From Senegalimassilia anaerobia JC110 (GTDB lineage Bacteria > Actinomycetota > Coriobacteriia > Coriobacteriales > Eggerthellaceae): a DNA stretch of 64,000 bases. The notes under the pieces are model-generated. The model saw only the letters and a program-made list of their open reading frames with translations, made no database searches and had not been told where the DNA came from. The translations under genes were made by a program, and so were the position numbers. Location: positions 255,522 to 319,521 of the forward strand of contig NZ_HE611016.1 in the NCBI RefSeq assembly GCF_000236865.1. The letters run 5' to 3'. Shown in pieces: positions 50,848 through 59,544 of the stretch (within the stretch, counting starts at the first letter, position 1; every line of letters starts with the position of its first letter).

Positions 50848-52110
50848 GTTTGCTCGCTTGTCGGTGGCGGTGTAGACGCCGATTACGATGACGGCCGCCA
50901 CCACCAGCATCGCCAGCAGCGCCGCGTATGACACCAGGTAGGTGCCGAACGCTTCGGTCAAAAAGCCCGGCAGGAAGGTGAAGATGAACCCGCCCAGCGC
51001 GTAGCACACCTGGAAGTTCTTGATGGTGCGCGCTTCCTTGCCGCGCGGCGCTAGCTCGATCGACCATACCGAAATGCCCACGGTGCCAAGCGACATGCCG
51101 ATGCCGAACATGAGCACGCCCAGCCCGGCAAGCCCGGTGTTGCCCATATCCGACAGGCACAGCACCGCCGTGCCGGCGATATACAGGGCGAAGAAGACCG
51201 CCGAACCGCGTTTGGTGCCGAAGCGGTCGAACGCCATGCCGCTGACCAGCTTCGCCACCGTCAGGCACGCCCCGTTGACGGCCACGAGCGTCGCGGCATG
51301 CTCGGCGGAGAAGCCTTCGGAGGTGAACAGCACGGCCAGGTAGTTGCCGCCGCCGACCGACACGCAGCCGATGATGATCATGGCCAGGAACAGAAGCGGC
51401 ATGGTGCGCGGGGAAAGATCGCGGTTGACGTGGCGTTTCCTTACGCGTTCAAGCTGCTGGGCGCTTCTCTCTTGCTCGCGTTTCACCGCCTTCGGGCTTC
51501 CCTCGTAGGGGGTAAGGCCCATGTCGCGCGGGTCGTTTCTCAGCAGAGCGAATACGGTCACGCCGATGACCAGGGCCAACGCCGATTCTGCCCTGAATGC
51601 GGTTTGCAGGTCGAAAGCGCTGATGAGCGCCACCGCCGCATTTGGGATGACGATGGCTGCCACGCCCGAGCCCACCGCGGCGACGCCGGCCACGGTGGCC
51701 ACGTTCGCCCTGAACCACCGATTGATCAGCATGGTTGAGGCGATCATGCCGCCGAAGCCGTAACCCAGGCCCGTCAGCGCCGAGGCGCCGCACAGCATGC
51801 CGAAGTTGCTGCCGGCAAGCGAGTACAGCGCAAACCCGGCACTGACGCTCAGCGTTGCCAAAAACGCGCCGATGCGGCAATCGACCAGGTCGTAGTAGCG
51901 TCCGACCACCAACATGGCCAGAAGCGACACGAACGTGCGTACCGACACGATGATCGACCCACCCGAATGCCCGACGCCCGGCAGATCGACCAGGTAGGGC
52001 TGGTATACGGAAAACGACGTAGAGGGCAGGCCCACGTTCGTGAACAATATCAGGAAGCAGCACACGGCCACCACGGCCTCGTAATGCTGCTTGATCTTGG
52101 CGAATAACAT
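50836..52110 (-). CDS. MFS transporter (oxalate/formate antiporter-like)
   Basis: 424 residues with twelve predicted helices and a central hydrophilic loop (~200-232, NDPRDMGLTPYEGSP). Family signs are GLGYGFGGMIASTMLINRWF in helix 4-5 and KLVSGMAFDRFGTKRGS (motif A-like) in the second half. It resembles the OFA/YhjX group that carries organic acids. The substrate is unknown. The last codons overlap family B copy 3, so the repeat supplies the stop region. Confidence 0.85.
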   Translation of the reverse strand: MLFAKIKQHYEAVVAVCCFLILFTNVGLPSTSFSVYQPYLVDLPGVGHSGGSIIVSVRTFVSLLAMLVVGRYYDLVDCRIGAFLATLSVSAGFALYSLAGSNFGMLCGASALTGLGYGFGGMIASTMLINRWFRANVATVAGVAAVGSGVAAIVIPNAAVALISAFDLQTAFRAESALALVIGVTVFALLRNDPRDMGLTPYEGSPKAVKREQERSAQQLERVRKRHVNRDLSPRTMPLLFLAMIIIGCVSVGGGNYLAVLFTSEGFSAEHAATLVAVNGACLTVAKLVSGMAFDRFGTKRGSAVFFALYIAGTAVLCLSDMGNTGLAGLGVLMFGIGMSLGTVGISVWSIELAPRGKEARTIKNFQVCYALGGFIFTFLPGFLTEAFGTYLVSYAALLAMLVVAAVIVIGVYTATDKRANPDT

Positions 52111-52234
52111 GCGTTGGAACCACCTTCGGGACGGTATTGGCGTACCGCGCTTAGCGCGTACGGTTATCTAGCATAGCGGCGTCATGTTTCAATCGGCGAA
52201 AAGCTGACGGAATCGCGATAATGCGACGGGAGGT

Positions 52235-53608
52235 TTGCCCGTTGCGTTCGAAGGCAACGTGATACCCTTGCATCTTATGATTAGGACGGAAAACATATCG
52301 CTTCGGTCGGCTGTGCGCGTGATTCGGGCTTTTGCGGCGCGCGAGACCGTGCTAGTCGTTGCTGTTGCGGCGGCCTTGGCGTCGTGCGCCCTTGTGCCGC
52401 CCGATGCCGGGTATGCCGCCTACGTTGATTGGCATACGTTGGCGCTGCTGTTCTGCCTGATGGCGGTGGTGGCGGGATTCCGCTCGCTTGGCGTATTGGA
52501 CGCCGTGGGGGCGTGGTTGGTCGCACGTGCTCGGACGCAGCGCGCTGTTGCCGGCGTGTTGGTCGGGCTTGCGTTCTTCGCCAGCATGGCGGTGACCAAC
52601 GACGTTGCGCTCATCACGTTCGTGCCGCTGGCTTTGGTGGTTTTGCGCCGCGCGGGCATGGAGGGCCGCATGTGCCTGGTTGCCACGCTCATGACCATCG
52701 CGTCGAACCTCGGCAGCATGTTCACGCCCGTGGGCAATCCGCAGAACCTGTACCTGTTCACGGCCTCGGGCATGGGTGTTGGGGAGTTTCTTCAGCTCAT
52801 GGGGCCGTATACCGCTGCGTCAGGTGCGATGCTGGCGCTCGCGTGCGTGCTGCGTTTTCGAGGCGGCGAAGTGCGCGGCGCGGGTGGCGTTGCCCGATTT
52901 GCATCATCGGGTGGTTTTGCGTCCGATGGCACCGCCGATAATCCAGCGATGCAGGTTCCGCCTGCGCGCTGGACGGCCCCGGAAGGTTCCGCGCCTGATT
53001 GCATGCCCGCCCGCTCAGGGAACGGGGCCTCGCCGGCGTCCTCGTCGATTGAATCCGCTCCCCCCGGGTGTTTTTCCGCCCGCTCGCGTAAGCGGTTGGC
53101 GGTGTACGGCGTGTTGTTCGCGTGCTGCTTGGCTGCGGTTTTGGGCGTGCTGGATGTTCGCGTTTTGCTGGCGTTGGTGCTGGTAGGCGTTTCGCTTTCA
53201 GATGCAAGCTTATTGCGGCGCGTTGACTGGGGGCTGTTGGCCACTTTTGCGGCCCTGTTCGTGTTCGTGGGGAACATGGGCCGCGTTCCGGTGCTCCACG
53301 AGGCGCTTTCCGCGGCGGTGGGCGGCAACGCGCTGCTTGCTGCGGTAGGGGGCAGCCAGGTTATCAGCAACGTGCCGGCGGCGGTGCTGCTTTCGGGGTT
53401 CACCGATCAGTGGCAGGCGCTGATCGTGGGCACGAATTTGGGAGGTTTGGGCACGCTTATCGCGTCCATGGCAAGCCTCATCACGTTCAAGGCGGTCATG
53501 GTCGGTCGCCCCGGTATCCGCGGGCGCTATCTGCTTGTGTTCACGGCTTGGAACATTGCGTTCTTGGCGGCGCTGCTTGCGCTTGCCGTGGTTTTGGGGG
53601 CGCTCTGA
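52235..53608 (+). CDS. ArsB/NhaD (SLC13-like) ion permease
   Basis: 457 residues with about ten helices. The N-terminal half holds FFASMAVTNDVALITFVPLA and IASNLGSMFTPVGNPQNLYL, the TND and G-N-P-Q-N motifs of the ArsB/NhaD/DASS superfamily. The C-terminal half repeats the fold with GGSQVISNVPAAVLLSGF (SNVPA) and LIVGTNLGGLGTLIASMASL. A 60-residue hydrophilic loop (~230-285) separates the halves. It may carry carboxylates or exchange Na+/H+. The start is uncertain: TTG 52235 opens the frame, GTG 52259 and ATG 52277 are alternatives. Confidence 0.82.
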   Translation: MPVAFEGNVIPLHLMIRTENISLRSAVRVIRAFAARETVLVVAVAAALASCALVPPDAGYAAYVDWHTLALLFCLMAVVAGFRSLGVLDAVGAWLVARARTQRAVAGVLVGLAFFASMAVTNDVALITFVPLALVVLRRAGMEGRMCLVATLMTIASNLGSMFTPVGNPQNLYLFTASGMGVGEFLQLMGPYTAASGAMLALACVLRFRGGEVRGAGGVARFASSGGFASDGTADNPAMQVPPARWTAPEGSAPDCMPARSGNGASPASSSIESAPPGCFSARSRKRLAVYGVLFACCLAAVLGVLDVRVLLALVLVGVSLSDASLLRRVDWGLLATFAALFVFVGNMGRVPVLHEALSAAVGGNALLAAVGGSQVISNVPAAVLLSGFTDQWQALIVGTNLGGLGTLIASMASLITFKAVMVGRPGIRGRYLLVFTAWNIAFLAALLALAVVLGAL

Positions 53609-53671
53609 TCGCCCTCAAAACCACGGTGCAGGAAAGTACCTTTGCATTGCGCAAAACGCGGCGTTTTCCCT

Positions 53672-56311
53672 CTATAGATAGCTGCCGGTCAGGCTGGCAG
53701 GGTTTTGGGCGATTTGCGCCGGGGTTCCGTGCGCCACCACGCGACCGCCCGCTTGGCCGCCGCCCGGACCCATGTCCACCACGTAGTCGGCGTTGCGGAT
53801 GAAGTCCAGGTCGTGCTCGATCACCACCACCGTGGCGCCTTGCTCGACCAGGTGCTGGAACACGTTCAGCAGCGTGCGCACGTCGCGCGGGTGCAGGCCG
53901 ATGGTAGGCTCGTCGAACACGAACAGCGCCCCGTCCTGCGCTTTGCCCATTTCGCTGGCCAGCTTCAGGCGCTGCGCCTCGCCGCCGGAGAGCGCCGGCG
54001 TGGCCTCGCCGAGCGTGAGGTACCCAAGCCCCAGGTCATGGAGCGTTTGCAGCATGGCGTGCGCCTTCTTCAGGCTGGCGCACGCTTTAAGGGCTTCGTC
54101 GATGCTCATGGCCATAAGCTGCGCGAGCGTGTGCCCGTTCCAGGTGATGGCGTCGGCTTCGGCGCCGTAGCGGCGGCCGCGGCAGTCGGGGCAGGGGACG
54201 TCCACATCGGGAAGGAACTGCACGTCAAGCGACACCTGGCCGGTTCCGTCGCAGGTGGGGCAGCGTAGCTTGCCGGTGTTATAGGAGAACGCGCCCGCCT
54301 TCAAGCCCGCGGCTTTTGCCTCGTCGGTGCGAGCGAACGCGCGGCGCAGGTCGTCGAGCACGCCGCAATAGGTGGCGACGGTCGAGCGCACGTTCGCACC
54401 GATGGGGGTTGCGTCGATGAGCTGCGCGCGGACGATGCCGGCGGGGTCGATCCCGCGCACGCTGGATGGCAGCGTTTCGTCCGCGTTTACGCTGTTCAGT
54501 GCGGGAATCAGCTCCTCCAGCACCAGCGTGGTCTTGCCGCTTCCGGACACGCCGGTCACCGCTGTCAACCGGTTTACGGGCAGGTCGACCGACAGCTCGT
54601 GCACGGTATGCAGCGGGCTGGTTTCCAGATGGATGGTGCCGCGCTCGAATAGCTGGCCCTCCGGGCAGCGCGGGCGCACGTTGGACATGGGGTCGGGCGC
54701 GGACACGGAAAGGGGCGCAGCTTCGGGGGCTTCCGCCATGCAAACGCTTGCCCCCGCCGATGCGGCGGACGCATTCGGCGTCGCGGCAGCTCCCGCCGGC
54801 GCGACTGCGGCGCCCTTCGTTTCGCCATCCGGCAAATACCGCCCGATCAGCGAGCGGTCATCGGCCCGCAGCTCGGCCGGCGTGCCGCAGGCTACCACAT
54901 GCCCGCCGCCGGCTCCGGCTTCCGGGCCCATTTCCACCAGGTAGTCCGCCGCGGCCAGGATGCGCGTGTCGTGATCGACCATCACCACCGAGTTGCCGTC
55001 GGCCAACAGGTCGCGCATGACACCCAGCAGGCCGTCGATGTTGGCGGGGTGCAGGCCGATGGAGGGCTCGTCCAACACGTAGAGCACGCCGGTGGTGCGA
55101 TTGCGCACGGCGCGCGCCAGCTGCACGCGCTGGCGTTCGCCGGTGGACAGCGTGGAGCCTGCGCGATCGAGCGACAGATAGCCCAGTCCCAGCTCAAGTA
55201 GCCGCCGCGCCGTATGCTGGAACGACTCGCAGATGGAGACCGCCATGGGGCGCAGGTTCTCGGCGAGCGTTTCCGGGACGCTATCTACCCAGGTCACGGC
55301 TTCGTCGAGCGTCATCTCGCACGCCTTCGCCAGGTTTATACCGCGCACGAGCGGGCCTCGCGCCGCCGCCGACAGGCGCGTGCCCTCGCAATCCGGGCAC
55401 GGCCCCTCGGTCAGGAAGCGGGCCACGCGCGCCAGGCCCTTCTCGTCCTTCGCCTTCGCCAGCGCGTTCTCCACGGTGTAGACGGCGTTGTAGTAGGTGA
55501 AGTCGAGTTCGGCGAAGTTGTCGCCTTTCTTCGCCTTGTACAGGATGTGGCGCTTTTCGGCCGGGCCGTGGAAGACGATGTCGCGTTCCTCGGGCGTGAG
55601 CTCGGAAAACGGCACGTCAAGGCGTACACCCATCTCGCCGCACACCTGCTTCATGAGGTCCCACATCAGGCTTCCCCAGGGAAGCACGGCGCCCTCGTTG
55701 ATGGTTTTGCTCTCGTCGGGGACCAGTGCTGCCTCGTTCACGCGCCGCACGGTGCCGGTTCCGCCGCAGGTGGGGCAGGCGCCGCCGCTGTTGAAGGCAA
55801 GCTCTTCGGCGCCGGGCCCGAAGAAGGTTTTTCTGCAGGTCGCGCACGTGATCGGCTGCTCGGCGGCCACCGACATGGAGGGCGGGGCGTAGGTGCCGCA
55901 GTGCGGGCACGGGTGGCTGCCCACGCGGCTGAACAGCAGGCGCAGGCTGTTCAGCAGCTCGGACATGGTGCCGAAGGTGCTGCGCACGCCGGGGACGCTC
56001 GGGCGTTGGTGCAGCGCCAGGGCGGCGGGGACGTAGCGCACCTCGTCGACGTCGGCGCGCGCGGCCTGCCCCATGCGCCGACGCGTGTACGTGGACAGCG
56101 CCTCCAGATAGCGACGCGAGCCCTCTGCGTACAAAACGCCCAGGGCCAGCGAGCTTTTCCCGCTGCCCGAGACGCCGCACACGCCCACCAGCTGACCCAA
56201 CGGGATGTCGACGTTCACGTTCCGCAGGTTATGGACACGCGCCCCGCGCACCTCGATATGCGAAGGGCTGGCGGGCGTGATGCTGGTTTTGCCGGTGGGC
56301 AGGTGATTCAT
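53672..56311 (-). CDS. UvrA-like ATPase (UvrA2 class)
   Basis: 879 residues, shorter than classical UvrA (~940). It has two ABC-type domains: Walker A GVSGSGKSSLALGVL near the N-terminus with signature STGERQRVQLA, and a second Walker A TGVSGSGKTTLVLEE with LSGGEAQRLKLASEMG and Walker B LFVFDEPTIGLHP. Zinc-binding cysteines are CPHC, CATC and CPTC. The UvrB-binding domain is reduced, as in UvrA2/DrrC-type proteins, which help tolerate DNA-binding drugs and damage. An Ala/Pro-rich linker sits mid-protein (~485-535). The gene looks monocistronic. Confidence 0.9.
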   Translation of the reverse strand: MNHLPTGKTSITPASPSHIEVRGARVHNLRNVNVDIPLGQLVGVCGVSGSGKSSLALGVLYAEGSRRYLEALSTYTRRRMGQAARADVDEVRYVPAALALHQRPSVPGVRSTFGTMSELLNSLRLLFSRVGSHPCPHCGTYAPPSMSVAAEQPITCATCRKTFFGPGAEELAFNSGGACPTCGGTGTVRRVNEAALVPDESKTINEGAVLPWGSLMWDLMKQVCGEMGVRLDVPFSELTPEERDIVFHGPAEKRHILYKAKKGDNFAELDFTYYNAVYTVENALAKAKDEKGLARVARFLTEGPCPDCEGTRLSAAARGPLVRGINLAKACEMTLDEAVTWVDSVPETLAENLRPMAVSICESFQHTARRLLELGLGYLSLDRAGSTLSTGERQRVQLARAVRNRTTGVLYVLDEPSIGLHPANIDGLLGVMRDLLADGNSVVMVDHDTRILAAADYLVEMGPEAGAGGGHVVACGTPAELRADDRSLIGRYLPDGETKGAAVAPAGAAATPNASAASAGASVCMAEAPEAAPLSVSAPDPMSNVRPRCPEGQLFERGTIHLETSPLHTVHELSVDLPVNRLTAVTGVSGSGKTTLVLEELIPALNSVNADETLPSSVRGIDPAGIVRAQLIDATPIGANVRSTVATYCGVLDDLRRAFARTDEAKAAGLKAGAFSYNTGKLRCPTCDGTGQVSLDVQFLPDVDVPCPDCRGRRYGAEADAITWNGHTLAQLMAMSIDEALKACASLKKAHAMLQTLHDLGLGYLTLGEATPALSGGEAQRLKLASEMGKAQDGALFVFDEPTIGLHPRDVRTLLNVFQHLVEQGATVVVIEHDLDFIRNADYVVDMGPGGGQAGGRVVAHGTPAQIAQNPASLTGSYL

Positions 56312-56381
56312 GGCGGGGCCTTTCAGGCGATGGCGTAAGGTTGCCTTTCATTATAAGGCGAGCCCGGGGTGGGGGCACGGT

Positions 56382-56415
56382 CGGGCACCTTGGGGACATA
56401 GCGCTAACTGTCCGG
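56382..56415 (-). repeat. Dispersed palindrome family B, copy 4
   Basis: CGGGCACCTTGGGGACATAG then CGCTAACTGTCCGG: a reverse-orientation unit with several changes, 70 bp downstream of the uvrA-like start. Confidence 0.65.
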
Positions 56416-56448
56416 ATTGATTTGTCCGTATGTTAGCCATTCCGCCCA

Positions 56449-56484
56449 CCCGGACACATAGTGCTACGTTCCCGAAGTGTCCGG
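56449..56484 (+). repeat. Dispersed palindrome family B, copy 5
   Basis: CCCGGACACATAGTGCTACG then TTCCCGAAGTGTCCGG. Copies 4 and 5 are inverted relative to each other, as are copies 1 and 2. Confidence 0.72.
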
Positions 56485-56570
56485 GGTGTGTGCTTGTTTG
56501 GTTGGCGGCGGTTGGCGCTTGTACAATGGAATCGACATCTACCGGGTCATCCAGACGAGAGGATATTCCT

Positions 56571-57200
56571 ATGAGCAAGGTTTTGCTGGTCAACGGCAGC
56601 TCGCGGCAGGAGGGCAACACGTCGGTTGCGCTCGCCGAGGTTGCCGCCGCGCTTGAGGGGCACGGCATTGAGACGGAAACCGTGTGGCTGGGCAACAAGC
56701 CCGTCAACGACTGCATCGCCTGCGGCAAGTGCGCTGAGCTGGGCGGTAAGTGTGCTATCGACAACGACGTGGTCAACGAGCTGATCGCCAAGGCTGCGCA
56801 GGCCGACGGCTTCGTGTTCGGCACGCCGGTGTACTACGCGCATCCCTCGGGCCGCATCCTGTGCGCGCTCGATCGCGCGTTCTACGCAGGTGGCGCGGCG
56901 TTTCGCCATAAGCCCGGCGCAGCGGTGGCCGTTGCGCGCCGTGGCGGCACCACGGCGTCGTTCGACGTGCTGAACAAGTACTTCACCATCTGCGAGATGC
57001 CCGTTGTGTCCTCCACCTACTGGAACAACGTGCACGGACGCCTGCCGGGCGAGGCCGCGCAGGACGCGGAGGGCCTGCGGACCATGCGCAACATCGGGCA
57101 GAACATGGCGTGGCTGCTCAAGTGCATCGAAGCCGGGAAGGCCGCGGGCATCGACGTCCCCGTCGCCGAGCGCGGCCAGATGACGAACTACATCCGCTAG
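56571..57200 (+). CDS. NAD(P)H-dependent FMN oxidoreductase (flavodoxin-fold, iron-sulfur flavoprotein-like)
   Basis: 209 residues with the flavodoxin-like fold: KVLLVNGSSRQEGNTSVALA (FMN phosphate loop SS-x5-T), a CIACGKCAELGGKC motif typical of this family, GFVFGTPVYYAHPSG and AVAVARRGGTTASF. It moves electrons from NADPH to a flavin-reducible acceptor. The start is ATG 56571 behind GAGAGG, with a TACAAT -10 box at 56522. The last codons are part of a degenerate ~34-bp tandem repeat running past the stop. Confidence 0.88.
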   Translation: MSKVLLVNGSSRQEGNTSVALAEVAAALEGHGIETETVWLGNKPVNDCIACGKCAELGGKCAIDNDVVNELIAKAAQADGFVFGTPVYYAHPSGRILCALDRAFYAGGAAFRHKPGAAVAVARRGGTTASFDVLNKYFTICEMPVVSSTYWNNVHGRLPGEAAQDAEGLRTMRNIGQNMAWLLKCIEAGKAAGIDVPVAERGQMTNYIR

Positions 57201-57312
57201 CTCAGGCGGCTAGACGACGAGCTAGCTCCGCTAGTTCGTGCGGTCGGATGACGAACCGCGTCCGTTATCTCGATCGGCCAGATTGCGAACCGCATCCGCT
57301 AGTTTGCCTGGC
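57179..57312 (+). repeat. Four degenerate ~34-bp tandem repeats from the 3' end of the oxidoreductase gene
   Basis: Units begin near 57179, 57212, 57246 and 57280, each with the pattern GA(T/C)GACGAAC...TCCGCTAG(C/T)T. The first unit contains the gene's final codons and its TAG stop, and the later units lie beyond it. They have diverged by roughly a third. Confidence 0.6.
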
Positions 57313-57338
57313 TCCGCGCCGTTATTTGACGCATTCGT

Positions 57339-57365
57339 GAAGCGCCGGCCTTGTGCCGGCGCTTC
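57339..57365 (+). terminator. Hairpin between the oxidoreductase gene and dapL
   Basis: GAAGCGCCGGC and GCCGGCGCTTC form a perfect 11-bp stem with a 5-nt loop. The T-run is weak (CGTGTT). Confidence 0.65.
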
Positions 57366-57502
57366 CGTGTTAAATCCGGGAACCTCTACGTTACATTTCG
57401 GAAATCTTGGGGAAATTCGCCGCAAAATGGGCCCGTATGAAAACTGCGGCGGTCGCGGCTGCGCCGCCGCTTGCGGAAACCGAACGTGCAAGGAGGCCCT
57501 TC

Positions 57503-58726
57503 GTGGCTAAGGTCAACCCGAATTATCAGAAACTTCCCGGCAGCTATCTGTTCTCCGAGATCGCCCGCCGTACCGCTGCGTACTCCGAGGCGCATCCCGA
57601 GGCGAAGCTCATCAAGATGGGCATCGGCGACGTCACGCGCCCGCTGGTCCCGGCAGTCATCGAGGCGATGCACGCCGCCGTCGAGGATATGGCCAAGTCC
57701 GAGACTTTCCACGGCTATGGCCCTGAGCAGGGCTACGATTTCCTGCGCGCCGCCATCGTCAAGCGCGATTTCCACGCGCTCGGCGTCGACATCGCCGACG
57801 ACGAGATCTTCATCTCCGACGGCGCAAAGTCCGACTGCGGCAACATCGGCGACATCCTGGACGTTGACAACGTGGTGGCCGTGTGCGACCCGGTGTATCC
57901 CGTGTATGTCGACTCCAACGCTATGGCCGGCCGCGCGGGCGACTATGACGAAGCCGCCGAGCGCTGGACGAACATTGTGTACATGCCCACCACCGCAGAG
58001 AACGGCTTTTGCCCGGCACTGCCCGAGGGCCGCGCGGACGTCATCTACCTGTGCAGCCCGAACAACCCCACCGGCACGGTGCTCAACGCCGAGCAGCTGA
58101 AGGCATGGGTCGATTACGCCAACGCCAACGACGCCATCATCATGTTCGATGCCGCCTACGAGCGCTTCATCACCGAAGAGGGCGTGCCGCACTCCATCTA
58201 TGAGGTTGAAGGCGCCAAGACCTGCGCCATCGAGTTCCGCTCGTTCTCCAAGACGGCGGGCTTCACCGGCGCGCGCTGCGGCTACACCGTGGTGCCCAAG
58301 GAGCTGGTCCGCGACGGCCAGAGCCTCAATGCCATGTGGAACCGTCGCCAGTGCACGAAGTTCAACGGTGCCAGCTACATCATCCAGCGCGGTGCCGCGG
58401 CCATCTACACCGAGGAAGGCGAGCGCCAGATCGAGGAGACGCTTGCGTACTACCGTAACAACGCACGCGTGATCAAGGAGGGTCTCGAGGCCGTCGGGTT
58501 CACCGTGTATGGTGCGGTGAACAGCCCGTATATCTGGTGCAAGACGCCTGAGGGCGTGGGCAGCTGGGAGTTCTTCGACAAGCTGCTGACCGAGGCGAAC
58601 ATCATCACCACGCCGGGTGCAGGCTTCGGCCCCTCGGGCGAGGGCTACGTGCGCCTGACCGCCTTCGGCGACGCCGACGCCACGGTCGAGGCCATGGAGC
58701 GCATCCAGAAGCTCATGGGGGAGTAG
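57503..58726 (+). CDS. dapL: LL-diaminopimelate aminotransferase
   Basis: 407 residues. The family opening is [20 protein letters not shown], followed by [35 protein letters not shown] and the PLP-lysine block [20 protein letters not shown]. It converts tetrahydrodipicolinate directly to LL-diaminopimelate, giving lysine and cell-wall precursor without the acyl intermediates. The start is GTG 57503 with AAGGAGG 6 nt upstream. Confidence 0.96.
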   Translation: MAKVNPNYQKLPGSYLFSEIARRTAAYSEAHPEAKLIKMGIGDVTRPLVPAVIEAMHAAVEDMAKSETFHGYGPEQGYDFLRAAIVKRDFHALGVDIADDEIFISDGAKSDCGNIGDILDVDNVVAVCDPVYPVYVDSNAMAGRAGDYDEAAERWTNIVYMPTTAENGFCPALPEGRADVIYLCSPNNPTGTVLNAEQLKAWVDYANANDAIIMFDAAYERFITEEGVPHSIYEVEGAKTCAIEFRSFSKTAGFTGARCGYTVVPKELVRDGQSLNAMWNRRQCTKFNGASYIIQRGAAAIYTEEGERQIEETLAYYRNNARVIKEGLEAVGFTVYGAVNSPYIWCKTPEGVGSWEFFDKLLTEANIITTPGAGFGPSGEGYVRLTAFGDADATVEAMERIQKLMGE

Positions 58727-59544
58727 AGACGGCGGGCGATCGTTTGCTAGCGCTGCAATTGCGATTGCCATAGCGTACGCGGTAGCTTTGGCGTATATAG
58801 CCGCCGTTGCGTGCATAGTTGCAGCACCAGGGTTGTTGATGGCCGGCGCCGCAGGCGCAGTTGTCGCAGCGGACGCGGAGGTTGCGGTGTACTCAGCTGC
58901 CGTTGCATCCAAGCATACGAAAAAGGGGGCCTGCGGCCCCCTTTTTCGTATGCTTGGATGCGCTCGCTGCCAAATAGTGCGCGAGTGCGTGTTCGCCTTC
59001 TCTAACGTATTTGATAAACGAGCCGATTCGTGTAACGAGCGCGTGCGCATCGGGGTTCGCCGCGTCTCGGCGTTGCGGGACGCGGCCGTTTGGCGCCGAA
59101 TGGGCCCTGATCGCCGTCTGCTCGTACGCACTCGCGCAATTATTGGCAGCAATCGCGTCGGACCCTGGCAGAACGAGATTACGGCTCGGCCCCCGCGTAC
59201 AGCTCGGTGTGCGTGCTGGCTGGGACGTGCGCGGGTAGGGATGGGTGGACACGACAACCCACCAGCGCAAGGTATATCCAGCTATATAAAGGTAACCGGT
59301 GTAAGCCGGTCACCGGGCAGTGATCTACAGGGCTTAGGAGCCAAAAGGGGTCGAAAACTGTGCATTTTCTGCACAGTGAGTGAATGAGTCATTATTTGTG
59401 GCATATAACGCCACGGATGGGGAATAGACAACGTCAGAGAATTATCTATATCGGCAGTTGATTTCTCTTGTTTGCGGTTCTTGCCTGATTTGCATTCTTA
59501 GCCCACGCGGACATCAGAGCCGCGTGGGCTACCTGCTCCTATTG
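58727..59544. other. Long intergenic region with a perfect 57-nt hairpin
   Basis: The first ~170 bp is an Ala-codon-like low-complexity stretch that reads as an Ala/Thr-rich frame on the minus strand, without start or RBS. A perfect hairpin follows at 58905-58961. Positions 58970-59450 hold no recognisable gene. A small hairpin (GGTAACCGG with CCGGTCACC, one mismatch) lies near 59288-59311. Confidence 0.45.
58905..58961. terminator. Perfect 27-bp-stem hairpin, probable bidirectional terminator
   Basis: The arms start GCATCCAAGCATACG and continue AAAAAGGGGGCC. With a TGC loop the second arm is the exact reverse complement. The inner half is a classical terminator in both directions (A-run, G/C stem, T-run). 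The outer 15 bp on each side also pair, which a terminator does not need. Confidence 0.8.
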
